Source: Isoperla grammatica | Taxonomy: Eukaryota > Arthropoda > Insecta > Plecoptera > Perlodidae | Direction: 5' to 3' | DNA length: 64,000 nt | Assembly: GCA_945910005.1 (NCBI GenBank) | Contig: CAMDTW010000165.1 | Location: forward strand, 248,001 to 312,000 | In this document: in pieces, positions 24,771-38,218 of the stretch | How the letters are laid out: each line of letters starts with the position of its first letter | Numbering within the stretch: the stretch's first letter is position 1 | Position numbers and translations under genes: made by a program | The notes under the pieces: model-generated | Told to the model about the DNA's origin: nothing | Database searches by the model: none | The model's input: only the letters and a program-made list of their open reading frames with translations

Positions 24771-27700
24771 GGTTTATCAAGTACAGTCACCTTCACAAGC
24801 GAGGAAACATGCGTTGTCTTCATATGTTGCATGTAGTTGCTCTCATGTCACTGACTTAGCGCAGGGTTTATCAAGTACAGTCACCTTCACAAGCGTGGAA
24901 ACATGTGTTGTCTTCATATGTTGCATGTAGTTGCTCTCATGTCACTGACTTTGCGCAGGGTTTATCAAGTACAGTCACCTTCACAAGCGAGGCAACATGC
25001 GTTGTCTTCATATGTTGCATGTAGTTGCTTTCATGTCACTGACTTAGCGCAGGGTTAATCTCGTACAGTCACCTTCACAAGCCAGGAAACATGAGTTGTC
25101 CTCATATGTTGCATGAAGTTGTTCTCATGTAACTGACTTAGCGCAGGGTTTATCAAGTACAGTCACCGTCACAAGCGAGGAAACATGCGTTGTCTTCATA
25201 TGTTGCATGTAGTTGCTCTCATATCACTGACTTAGCGCAGGGTTTATCACGTACAGTCACCTTCACAAGCGAGGAAACATGCGTTGTCTTCATATGTTGC
25301 ATGTAGTTGCTCTCATGTCACTGACTTAGCGCAGGGTTTATCAAGTACAGTCACCGTCACAATAGAGAAAACATGCATTGTCTTCATATGTTGCATGTAG
25401 TTGCTCTCATGTCACTGACTTAGCGCAAGGTTTATCACGTACAGTTACCTTCACATCGAGGAAACATGCGTTGTCTTCATATGTTGCATGTAGTTGCTCT
25501 CATGTCACTGACGTAGCGAAGGCTTTATCAAGTACAGTCACCTTCACAAGCGAGGAAACATGCGTTGTCTTCATATGTTGCATGTACTTGCTCTCATGTC
25601 ACTGACATAGCGCAGGGTTTATCAAGTACAGTCACCTTTACAAGCGAGGAAACATGCGTTGTCTTCATATGTTGTATGTAGTTGCTCTCATGTCACTGAC
25701 TAAGGGCAGGGTTTATCAAGTACAGTCACCTTCATAAGCGAGAAAACATGCGTTGTCTTCATATGTTGCAAGTAGTTGCTCTCATGTCACTGACTTAGCG
25801 CAGGGTTTATCAAGTACAGTCACCTTCACAAGCGTGGAAACATGTTTTGTCTTCATATGTTGCATGTAGTTGCTCTCATGTCACTGACTTTGCGCAGGGT
25901 TTATCAAGTACAGTCACCTTCACAAGCGAGGAAACATGCGTTGTCTTCATATGTTGCATGTAGTTGCTCTCATGTCACTGACTTAGCGCAGGGTTTATCA
26001 CGTACAGTCACCTTCACAAGCGAGCAAACATGCGTTGTCTTCATATGTTGCATGTCGTTGCTCTCATGTCACCGACTTAGCGCAGGGTTTATCAAGTACA
26101 GTCACCGTCACAAGCGGGAATACATGCGTTGTCTTCATATGTTGCATGTAGTTGCTCTCATGTCACTGACTTAGCGCAGGGTTTATCAAGTACAGTCACC
26201 GTCACAAACGGGAAAACATGCGTTGTCTTCATATTTTGCATGTAGTTGCTCTCATGTCACTGACATAGCGCAGGGTTTATCACGTACAGTCACCGTCACA
26301 AGCGAGGAAACATGAGTTGTCTTTATATGTTGCATGTAGTTGCTCTCATGTCACTGACATAGCGCAGGGTTTATCACGTACAGTCACCGTCACAAGCGAG
26401 GAAACATGAGTTGTCTTCATATGTTGCATGTAGTTGCTCTCATGTCACTGACTTAGCGCAGGGTTTATCAAGTACAGTCACCTTTACAAGCGAGGAAACA
26501 TGCGTTGTCTTCATATGTTGCATGTAGTTGCTCTCATGTCACTGACTTAGCGCAGGGTTTATCACGTACAGTCACCTTCACAAGCGAGAAAACATGCGTT
26601 GTCTTCATATGTTGCATGTAATTGCTCTCATGTCAGTGACTTAGCGCAGGGTTTATCAAGTACAGTCACCGTCACAAGCGGGAAAACATGCGTTGTCTTC
26701 ATATGTTGCATGTAGTTGCTCTTATGTCACTGATTTAGCGCAGGGTTTATCAAGTACAGTCACCGTCACATGCGAGAAAACATGCGTTGTCTTCATATGT
26801 TGCATGTAGTTGCTCTCATGACACTGACTTAGCGCAGGGTTTATCACGTACAGTCACCTTCACAAGCGAGAAAACTTGCGTTGTCTTCATATGTTGCATG
26901 TAATTGCTCTCATGTCAGTGACCTAGCGCAGGGTTTATCAAGTACAGTCACCGTCACAAGCGGGAAAACATGCGTTGTCTTCATATGTTGCATGTAGTTG
27001 CTCTTATGTCACTGACTTAGCGCAGGGTTTTTCAAGTACAGTCACCGTCACAAGCGAGGAAACATTTGTTGTCTTCATATGTTGCATGTAGTTGCTCTCA
27101 TGACACTGACTTAGCGCAGGGTTTATCAAGTACAGTCACCATCACAAGCGAGAAAACATGCGTTGTCGTCATATGTTGCATGTAGTTGCTCTCATGTCAC
27201 TGACTTAGCGCAGGGTTTATCAAGTACAGTCACCGTCACAAGCGAGGAAACATGCGTTGTCTTCATATGTTGCATGTAGTTGCTCTCATGTCACTGACTA
27301 AGCGCAGGGTTTATCAAGAACAGTCACCGTCACAAGCGAGGAAACATGCGTTGTCTTCATATGTTGCATGTAGTTGCTCTCATGGCACTGACTTAGCGCA
27401 GGGTTTATCAAGTACTGTCACCGTCACAAGCGAGGAAACATGCATTGTCTTCATATTATGTTGCATGTACTTGCTCTCATGTCACTGATTTAGCGCAGGG
27501 TTTATCACGTACAGTCACCGTCACAAGCGAGGAAACATGCGTTGTCTTCAAATGTTGCATGTAGTTGCTCTCATGTCAGTGACTTAGCGCAGGGTTTATC
27601 ACGTAAAGTCACCGTCACAAGCGAGGAAATATGCGTTGTCCTCATATGTTGCATGTAGTTGCTCTCATGCCATTGACTTAGCGCAGGGTTTATCAAGTAC

Positions 27701-29846
27701 AGTCACCTTCACAAGCGAGGAAACATGCGTTGTCATCATATGTTGCATGTAGTTGCTCTCATGTCACTGAATTAGCCCAGGGTTTATCACGTACAGTCAC
27801 CTTCACAAGCGAGGAAACATGCGTTGTCTTCATATGTTGCATGTAGTTTCTCTCATGTCACTGACTTACCGCAGGGTTTATCAAGTACAGTCACCGTCAC
27901 AAGCGAGGAAACATGCGTTGTTTTCATATGTTGCATGTAGTTGCTCTCATGTCACTGACTTAGCGCAGGGTTTATCACGTACAGTCACCTTCACAAGCGA
28001 GGAAACATGCGTTGTCTTCATATGTTGCATGCAGTTGCTCTCATGTCACTGATTTAGCGCAGGGTTTATCACGTACAGTCACCTTCACAAGCAAAGAAAC
28101 ATGTGTTGTCTTCATATGTTGCATGTAGTTGCTCTCATGTCACTGACTTAGCGCAGGGTTTATCACGTACAGTCACCTTCACAAGCGAGGAAACTTGAGT
28201 TGTCCTCATATGTTGCATGTAGTTGCTCTCATGTCACTGACTTAGCGCAGGGTTTATCTCGTACAGTCACCTTAACAAGCGAGGAAACATGCGTTGTCTT
28301 CATATGTTGCATGTAGTTGCTCTCATGTCACTGACTAAGCGCAGGGTTTATCAAGTACAGTCACCGTCACAAGCGAGGAAATATGCGTTGTCTTCATATG
28401 TTGCATGTAGTTGCTCTCATGTCACTGACTTAGCGCAGGGTTTATCAAGTACAGTCACCTTCACAAGCGAGGAAACATGCGTTGTCTTCATATGTTGCAT
28501 GTAGTTGCTCTCATGTCACTGACTTAGAGCAGGGTTTATCAAGTACAGTCACCTTCACAAGCGTGGAAACATGTGTTGTCTTCATATGTTGCATGTAGTT
28601 GCTCTCATGTCACTGACTTTGCGCAGGGTTTATCAAATACAGTCACCTTCACAAGCGAGGCAACATGCGTTGTCTTCATATGTTGCATGTAGTTGCTTTC
28701 ATGTCACTGACTTAGCGCAGGGTTAATCTCGTACAGTCACCTTCACAAGCGAGGAAACATGAGTTGTCCTCATATGTTGCATGTAGTTGTTCTCATGTAA
28801 CTGACATAGCGCAGGGTTTATCAAGTACAGTCACCGTCACAAGCGAGGAAACATGCGTTGTCTTCATATGTTGCATGTAGTGGCTCTCATGTCTCTGACA
28901 TAGCGCAGGGTTTATCACGAACAGTCACCGTCACAAGCGAGGAAGCATGCGTTGTCTTCATATGTTGCATGAAGTTGCTCTCATATCACTGACTTAGCGC
29001 AGGGTTTATCACGTACAGTCACCTTCACAAGCGAGGAAACATGCGTTGTCTTCATATGTTGCATGTAGTTGCTCTCATGTCACTGACTTAGCGCAGGGTT
29101 TATCAAGTACAGTCACCGTCACAATAGAGAAAACATGCATTGTCTTCATATGTTGCATGTAGTTGCTCTCATGTCACTGACTTAGCGCAAGGTTTATCAC
29201 GTACAGTTACCTTCACATCGAGGAAACATGCGTTGTCTTCATATGTTGCATGTAGTTGCTCTCATGTCACTGACTTAGCGCAGGCTTTATCAAGTACAGT
29301 CACCTTCACAAGCGAGGAAACATGCGTTGTCTTCATATGTTGCATGTAGTTGCTCTCATGTCACTGACATAGCGCAGGGTTTATCAAGTACAGTACCTTC
29401 ACAAGCGAGGAAACATGCGTTGTCTTCATATGTTGTATGTAGTTGCTCTCATGTCACTGACTAAGGGCAGGGTTTATCAAGTACAGTCACCTTCATAAGC
29501 GAGGAAACATGCGTTGTCTTCATATGTTGCATGTAGTTGCTCTCATGTCACTGACTTAGCGCAGGGTTTATCAAGTACAGTCACCTTCACAAGCGTGGAA
29601 ACATGTTTTGTCTTCATATGTTGCATGTAGTTGCTCTCATGTCACTGACTTTGCGCATGGTTTATCAAGTACAGTCACCTTCACAAGCGAGGAAACATGC
29701 GTTGTCTTCATATGTTGCATGTCGTTGCTCTCATGTCACTGACTTAGCGCAGGGTTTATCAAGTACAGTCACCTTCACAAGCGAGGAAACATGCGTTGTC
29801 TTCATATGTTGCATGTTGTTGCTCTCATGTCACTGACTTAGCGCAG
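24771..29846 (+). repeat. 5.0-5.1 kb tandem duplication, copy 2
   Basis: It directly abuts copy 1 and follows the same variant order through to about 29,846. Private differences include GATTTAGCG near 27,487, AATTAGCCCAGG near 27,775 and GCAAAGAAAC near 28,092. Copy 2 carries one additional monomer near 26,030 relative to copy 1. The next bases (GTATAG instead of GTACAG) end the correspondence, and the array continues as the third copy of the 4.5-11 kb series. Confidence 0.85.
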
Positions 29847-32800
29847 GGTTTATCAAGTATAGTCACCTTCACAAGCGAGGAAACATGCGTTGTCTTCATA
29901 TGTTGCATATAGTTGCTCTCATGTCATTGACTTAGCGCAGGGTTTATCAAGTACAGTCACCGTCACAAGCGGGAAAACATGCGTTGTCTTCATATGTTGC
30001 ATGTTGTTGCTCTCATGTCACTGACTTAGCGCAGGGTTTATCAAGTATAGTCACCTTCACAAGCGAGGAAACATGCGTTGTCTTCATATGTTGCATGTAG
30101 TTGCTCTCATGTCACTGACTAAGCGCAGGGTTTATCACGTACAGTTACCGTCACAAGCGAGGAAACATAAGTTTTCTTCATATGTCGCATGTAGTTGCTC
30201 TCATGTCACTGACTTCACGCAGGGTTTATTAAGTACAGTCACCTTTACAAGCGAGGAAACATGCGTTGTCTTCATATGTTGCATGTAATTGCTCTCATGT
30301 CACTGACTTAGCGCAAGGTTTATCACGTACAGTCACCTTCACAAGCGAGCAAACATGCGTTGTCTTCATATGTTGCATGTAGTTGCTCTCATGTCACTGA
30401 CTTAGCGCAGGGTTTATCAAGTACAGTCACCGTCACATGCGACGAAACATGCATTGTCTTCATATGTTGCATGTAGTTGCTCTCATGTCACTGACTTAGC
30501 GCAGGGTTTATCACGTACAGTCACCTTCACAAGCGAAGAAACATGCGTTGTCTTCATATGTTGCATGTCGTTGCTCTCATGTCACCGACTTAGCGCAGGG
30601 TTTATCAAGTACAGTCACCGTCACAAGCGGGAATACATGCGTTGTCTTCATATGTTGCATGTAGTTGCTCTCATGTCACTGACTTAGCGCAGGGTTTATC
30701 AAGTACAGTCACCGTCACAAACGGGAAAACATGCGTTGTCTTCATATTTTGCATGTAGTTGCTCTCATGTCACTGACATAGCGCAGGGTTTATCACGTAC
30801 AGTCACCGTCACAAGCGAGGAAACATGAGTTGTCTTTATATGTTGCATGTAGTTGCTCTCATGTCACTGACATAGCGCAGGGTTTATCACGTACAGTCAC
30901 CGTCACAAGCGAGGATACATGAGTTGTCTTCATATGTTGCATGTAGTTGCTCTCATGTCACTGACTTAGCGCAGGGTTTATCAAGTACAGTCACCTTTAC
31001 AAGCGAGGAAACATGCGTTGTCTTCATATGTTGCATGTAGTTGCTCTCATGTCACTGACTTAGCGCAGGGTTTATCACGTACAGTCACCTTCACAAGCGA
31101 GAAAACATGCGTTGTCTTCATATGTTGCATGTAATTGCTCTCATGTCAGTGACTTAGCGCAGGGTTTATCAAGTACAGTCACCGTCACAAGCGGGAAAAC
31201 ATGCGTTGTCTTCATATGTTGCATGTAGTTGCTCTTATGTCACTGACTTAGCGCAGGGTTTATCAAGTACAGTCACCGTCACAAGCGAGGAAACATGCGT
31301 TGTCTTCATATGTTGCATGTAGTTGCTCTCATGACACTGACTTAGCGCAGGGTTTATCAAGTACAGTCACCATCACAAGCGAGAAATCATGCGTTGTCGT
31401 CATATGTTGCATGTAGTTGCTCTCATGTCACTGACTTAGCGCAGGGTTTATCAAGTACAGTCACCGTCACAAGCGAGGAAACATGCGTTGTCTTCATATG
31501 TTGCATGTAGTTGCTCTCATGTCACTGACTTAGCGCAGGGTTTATCAAGAACAGTCACCGTCACAAGCGAGGAAACATGCGTTGTCTTCATATGTTGCAT
31601 GTAGTTGCTCTCATGTCACTGACTTAGCGCAGGGTTTATCAAGTACTGTCACCGTCACAAGCCAGGAAACATGCATTGTCTTCATATTATGTTGCATGTA
31701 CTTGCTCTCATGTCACTGACTTAGCGCAGGGTTTATCACGTACAGTCACCGTCACAAGCGAGGAAACATGCGTTGTCTTCAAATGTTGCATGTAGTTGCT
31801 CTCATGTCAGTGACTTAGCGCAGGGTTTATCACGTAAAGTCACCGTCACAAGCGAGGAAATATGCGTTGTCCTCATATGTTGCATGTAGTTGCTCTCATG
31901 CCATTGACTTAGCGCAGGGTTTATCAAGTACAGTCACCTTCACAAGCGAGGAAACACGCGTTGTCATCATATGTTGCATGTAGTTGCTCTCATGTCACTG
32001 AATTAGCGCAGGGTTTATCAAGTACAGTCACCTTCACAAGCGAGGAAACATGCGTTGTCTTCATATGTTGCATGTAGTTTCTCTCATGTCACTGACTTAC
32101 CGCAGGGTTTATCAAGTGGAGTCACCGTCACAAGCGAGGAAACATGCGTTGTTTTCACATGTTGCATGTAGTTGCTCTCATGTCACTGACTTAGCGCAGG
32201 GTTTATCACGTACAGTCACCTTCACAAGCGAGGAAACATGCGTTGTCTTCATATGTTGCATGTAGTTGCTCTCATGTCACTGACTAAGCGCAGGGTTTAT
32301 CACGTACAGTCACCTTCACAAGCGAGGAAACATGTGTTGTCTTCATATGTTGCATGTAGTTGATCTCATGTCACTGACTTAGCGCAGGGTTTATCACGTA
32401 CATTCACCTTCACAAGCGAGGAAACATAAGTTGTCCTCATATGTTGCATGTAGTTGCTGTCATGTCACTGACTTAGCGCAGGGTTAATCTCGTACAGTCA
32501 CCTTAACAAGCGAGGAAACATGCGTTGTCTTCATATGTTGCATGTAGTTGCTCTCATGTCACTGACTAAGCGCAGGGTTTATCAAGTACAGTCACCGTCA
32601 CAAGCGAGGAAATATGCGTTGTCTTCATATGTTGCATGTAGTTGCTCTCATGTCACTGACTTAGCGCAGGGTTTATCAAGTACAGTCACCTTCACAAGCG
32701 AGGAAACATGCGTTGTCTTCATATGTTGCATGTAGTTGCTCTCATGTCACTGACTTAGAGCAGGGTTTATCAAGTACAGTCACCTTCACAAGCGTGGAAA

Positions 32801-35010
32801 CATGTGTTGTCTTCATATGTTGCATGTAGTTGCTCTCATGTCACTGACTTTGCGCAGGGTTTATCAAGTACAGTCACCTTCACAAGCGAGGCAACATGCG
32901 TTGTCTTCATATGTTGCATGTAGTTGCTTTCATGTCACTGACTTAGCGCAGGGTTAATCTCGTACAGTCACCTTCACAAGCGAGGAAACATGAGTTGTCC
33001 TCATATGTTGCATGTAGTTGTTCTCATGTAACTGACTTAGCGCTGGGTTTATCAAGTACAGTCACCGTCACAAGCGAGGAAACATGCGTTGTCTTCATAT
33101 GTTGCATGTAGTGGCTCTCATGTCTCTGACATAGCGCAGGGTTTATCACGAACAGTCACCGTCACAAGCGAGGAAGCATGCGTTGTCTTCATATGTTGCA
33201 TGTAGTTGCTCTCATATCACTGACTTAGCGAAGGGTTTATCACGTACAGTCACCTTCACAAGCGAGGAAACATGCGTTGTCTTCATATGTTGCATGTAGT
33301 TGCTCTCATGTCACTGACTTAGCGCAGGGTTTATCAAGTACAGTCACCGTCACAAAAGAGAAAACATGCATTGTCTTCATATGTTGCATGTAGTTGCTCT
33401 CATGTCACTGACTTAGCGCAAGGTTTATCACGTACAGTTACCTTCACATCGAGGAAACATGCGTTGTCTTCATATGTTGCATGTAGTTGCTCTCATGTCA
33501 CTGCCTTAGCGCAGGCTTTATCAAGTACAGTCACCTTCACAAGCGAGGAAACATGCGTTGTCTTCATATGTTGCATGTAGTTGCTCTCATGTCACTGACA
33601 TAGCGCAGGGTTTATCAAGTACAGTCACCTTCACAAGCGAGGAAACATGCGTTGTCTTCATATGTTGTATGTAGTTGCTCTCATGTCACTGACTAAGGGC
33701 AGGGTTTATTAAGTACAGTCACCTTCATAAGCGAGGAAACATGCGTTGTCTTCATATGTTGCATGTAGTTGCTCTCATGTCACTGACTTAGCGCAGGGTT
33801 TATCAAGTACAGTCACCTTCACAAGCGTGGAAACATGTTTTGTCTTCATATGTTGCATGTAGTTGCTCTCATGTCACTGACTTTGCGCATGGTTTATCAA
33901 GTACAGTCACCTTCACAAGCGAGGAAACATGCGTTGTCTTCATATGTTGCATGTCGTTGCTCTCATGTCACTGACTTAGCGTAGGGTTTATCAAGTACAG
34001 TCACCTTCACAAGCGAGGAAACATGCGTTGTCTTCATATGTTGCATGTTTTTGCTCTCATGTCACTGACTTAGCGCAGGGTTTATCAAGTATAGTCACCT
34101 TCACAAGCGAGGAAACATGCGTTGTCTTCATATGTTGCATATTGTTGCTTTCATGTCACTGACTTAGCGCATGGTTTATCAAGTACAGTCACCGTCACAA
34201 GCGGGAAAACATGCGTTGTCTTCATATGTTGCATGTAGCTGCTTTCATGTCACTGACTTAAGTGCAGGGTTTATCAAGTACAGTCGCCTTCACAAGCGAG
34301 GAAACATGCGTTGTCTTCATATGTTGCATGCAGCTGCATTCATGTCACTGACTTAGCGCAGGGTTTATCTAGTACAGTCACCGTCACAAGCGGGAAAACA
34401 TGCGTTGTCTTCATATGTTGCATGTAGTGGCTCTCATGTCACTGACTTAGCGCAGGGTTTATCACGTACAGTCACCGTCACAAGCGAGGAAACATAAGTT
34501 TTCTTCATATGTCGCATGTAGTTGCTCTCATGTCACTGACTTCACGCAGGGTTCATTAAGTACAGTCACCTTTACAAGCGAGGAAACATGCGTTTTCTTC
34601 ATATGTTGCATGTAATTGCTCTCATGTCACTGACTTAGCGCAGGGTTTATCACGTACAGTCACCTTCACAAGCGGACAAACATGCGTTGTCTTCATATGT
34701 TGCATCAAGTTGCTCTCATGTCACTGACTTAGCGCAGGGTTTATTAAGTACAGTCACCGTCACATGCGAGGAAACATGCATTGTCTTCATATGTTGCATG
34801 TAGTTGCTCTCATGTCACTGACTTAGCGCAGGGTTTATCACGTACAGTCACCTTCACAAGCGAAGAAACATGCGTTGTCTTCATATGTTGCATGTCGTTG
34901 CTCTCATGTCACCGACTTAGCGCAGGGTTTATCAAGTACAGTCACCGTCACAAGCGGGAAAACATGCGTTGTCTTCATATGTTGCATGTAGTTGCTCTCA
35001 TGTCACTGAC
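28523..35010 (+). repeat. Third copy of the 4,551-10,955 series
   Basis: From CTTAGAGCAG at 28,523 the series follows 4,551 onward at an offset of 23,972 bp and then 24,066 bp. The change reflects one extra monomer, the doubled GACATAGCG also present near 13,390. Landmarks are ACATCGAGG (29,220), GCATATAG (29,909), the TAT-insertion monomer (31,681), GTGGAGTCACC (32,117), the 95-bp monomer (34,256) and GCGGACAAAC (34,673). Private changes include GAGGATAC (30,912), GTACATTCACC (32,399), CTTAGCGCATGG (34,164) and TTTATTAAG (34,741). It retains features of both earlier copies, so it is not a simple copy of either one. Confidence 0.75.
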
Positions 35011-38000
35011 TTAGCGCAGGGTTTATCAAGTACAGTCACCGTCACAAACGGGAAAACATGCGTTGTCTTCATATTTTGCATGTAGTTGCTCTCATGTCAC
35101 TGACATAGCGCAGGGTTTATCACGTACAGTCACCGTCACAAGCGAGGAAACATGAGTTGTCTTCATATGTTGCATGTAGTTGCTCTCATGTCACTGACTA
35201 AGCGCAGGGTTTATCAAGTACAGTCACCTTTACAAGCGAGGAAACATGCGTTGTCTTCATATGTTGCATGTAGTTGCTCTCATGTCACTGACTTAGCGCA
35301 GGGTTTATCACGTACAGTCACCTTCACAAGCGAGAAAACATGCGTTGTCTTCATATGTTGCATGTAATTGCTCTCATGTCACTGACTTAGCGCAGGGTTT
35401 ATCAAGTACAGTCACCGTCACAAGCGGGAAAACATGCGTTGTCTTCATATGTTGCATGTAGTTGCTCTTATGTCACTGACTTAGCGCAGGGTTTATCAAG
35501 TACAGTCACCGTCACAAGCGAGGAAACATGCGTTGTCTTCATATGTTGCATGTAGTTGCTCTCATGACACTGACTTAGCGCAGGGTTTATCAAGTACAGT
35601 CACCATCACAAGCGAGAAAACATGCGTTGTCGTCATATGTTGCATGAAGTTGCTCTCATGTCACTGACTTAGCGCAGGGTTTATCAAGTACAGTCACCGT
35701 CACAAGCGAGGAAACATGCGTTGTCTTCATATGTTGCATGTAGTTGCTCTCATGTCACTGACTTAGCGCAGGGTTTATCAAGAACAGTCACCGTCACAAG
35801 CGAGGAAACATGCGTTGTCTTCATATGTTGCATGTAGTTGCTCTCATGACACTGACTTAGCGCAGGGTTTATCAAGTACAGTCACCATCACAAGCGAGAA
35901 AACATGCGTTGTCGTCATATGTTGCATGTAGTTGCTCTCATGTCACTGACTTAGCGCAGGGTTTATCAAGTACAGTCACCGTCACAAGCGAGGAAACATG
36001 CGTTGTCTTCATATGTTGCATGTAGTTGCTCTCATGTCACTGACTAAGCGCAGGGTTTATCAAGTACAGTCACCGTCACAAGCGAGGAAATATGCGTTGT
36101 CTTCATATGTTGCATGTAGTTGCTCTCATGTCACTGACTTAGCGCAGGGTTTATCAAGTACAGTCACCTTCACAAGCGAGGAAACATGCGTTGTCTTCAT
36201 ATGTTGCATGTAGTTGCTCTCATGTCACTGACTTAGCGCAGGGTTTATCAAGTACAGTCACCTTCACAAGCGTGGAAACATGTGTTGTCTTCATATGTTG
36301 CATGTAGTTGCTCTCATGTCACTGACTTTGCGCAGGGTTTATCAAGTACAGTCACCTTCACAAGCGAGGCAACATGCGTTGTCTTCATATGTTGCATGTA
36401 GTTGCTTTCATGTCACTGACTTAGCGCAGGGTTAATCTCGTACAGTCACCTTCACAAGCCAGGAAACATGAGTTGTCCTCATATGTTGCATGAAGTTGTT
36501 CTCATGTAACTGACTTAGCGCAGGGTTTATCAAGTACAGTCACCGTCACAAGCGAGGAAACATGCGTTGTCTTCATATGTTGCATGTAGTTGCTCTCATA
36601 TCACTGACTTAGCGCAGGGTTTATCACGTACAGTCACCTTCACAAGCGAGGAAACATGCGTTGTCTTCATATGTTGCATGTAGTTGCTCTCATGTCACTG
36701 ACTTAGCGCAGGGTTTATCAAGTACAGTCACCGTCACAATAGAGAAAACATGCATTGTCTTCATATGTTGCATGTAGTTGCTCTCATGTCACTGACTTAG
36801 CGCAAGGTTTATCACGTACAGTTACCTTCACATCGAGGAAACATGCGTTGTCTTCATATGTTGCATGTAGTTGCTCTCATGTCACTGACGTAGCGAAGGC
36901 TTTATCAAGTACAGTCACCTTCACAAGCGAGGAAACATGCGTTGTCTTCATATGTTGCATGTACTTGCTCTCATGTCACTGACATAGCGCAGGGTTTATC
37001 AAGTACAGTCACCTTTACAAGCGAGGAAACATGCGTTGTCTTCATATGTTGTATGTAGTTGCTCTCATGTCACTGACTAAGGGCAGGGTTTATCAAGTAC
37101 AGTCACCTTCATAAGCGAGAAAACATGCGTTGTCTTCATATGTTGCAAGTAGTTGCTCTCATGTCACTGACTTAGCGCAGGGTTTATCAAGTACAGTCAC
37201 CTTCACAAGCGTGGAAACATGTTTTGTCTTCATATGTTGCATGTAGTTGCTCTCATGTCACTGACTTTGCGCAGGGTTTATCAAGTACAGTCACCTTCAC
37301 AAGCGAGGAAACATGCGTTGTCTTCATATGTTGCATGTAGTTGCTCTCATGTCACTGACTTAGCGCAGGGTTTATCACGTACAGTCACCTTCACAAGCGA
37401 GCAAACATGCGTTGTCTTCATATGTTGCATGTCGTTGCTCTCATGTCACCGACTTAGCGCAGGGTTTATCAAGTACAGTCACCGTCACAAGCGGGAATAC
37501 ATGCGTTGTCTTCATATGTTGCATGTAGTTGCTCTCATGTCACTGACTTAGCGCAGGGTTTATCAAGTACAGTCACCGTCACAAACGGGAAAACATGCGT
37601 TGTCTTCATATTTTGCATGTAGTTGCTCTCATGTCACTGACATAGCGCAGGGTTTATCACGTACAGTCACCGTCACAAGCGAGGAAACATGAGTTGTCTT
37701 TATATGTTGCATGTAGTTGCTCTCATGTCACTGACATAGCGCAGGGTTTATCACGTACAGTCACCGTCACAACCGAGGAAACATGAGTTGTCTTCATATG
37801 TTGCATGTAGTTGCTCTCATGTCACTGACTTAGCGCAGGGTTTATCAAGTACAGTCACCTTTACAAGCGAGGAAACATGCGTTGTCTTCATATGTTGCAT
37901 GTAGTTGCTCTCATGTCACTGACTTAGCGCAGGGTTTATCACGTACAGTCACCTTCACAAGCGAGAAAACATGCGTTGTCTTCATATGTTGCATGTAATT

Positions 38001-38218
38001 GCTCTCATGTCAGTGACTTAGCGCAGGGTTTATCAAGTACAGTCACCGTCACAAGCGGGAAAACATGCGTTGTCTTCATATGTTGCATGTAGTTGCTCTT
38101 ATGTCACTGATTTAGCGCAGGGTTTATCAAGTACAGTCACCGTCACATGCGAGAAAACATGCGTTGTCTTCATATGTTGCATGTAGTTGCTCTCATGACA
38201 CTGACTTAGCGCAGGGTT
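34439..38218 (+). repeat. Second copy of the 18,080-21,765 block
   Basis: See the first copy for the shared markers. This copy has one extra monomer near 37,400-37,450 and a private CACAACCGAGG near 37,770. The end of the block near 38,218 joins the CACCATCAC / GTTGTCGTC series that starts the following block. Confidence 0.7.
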
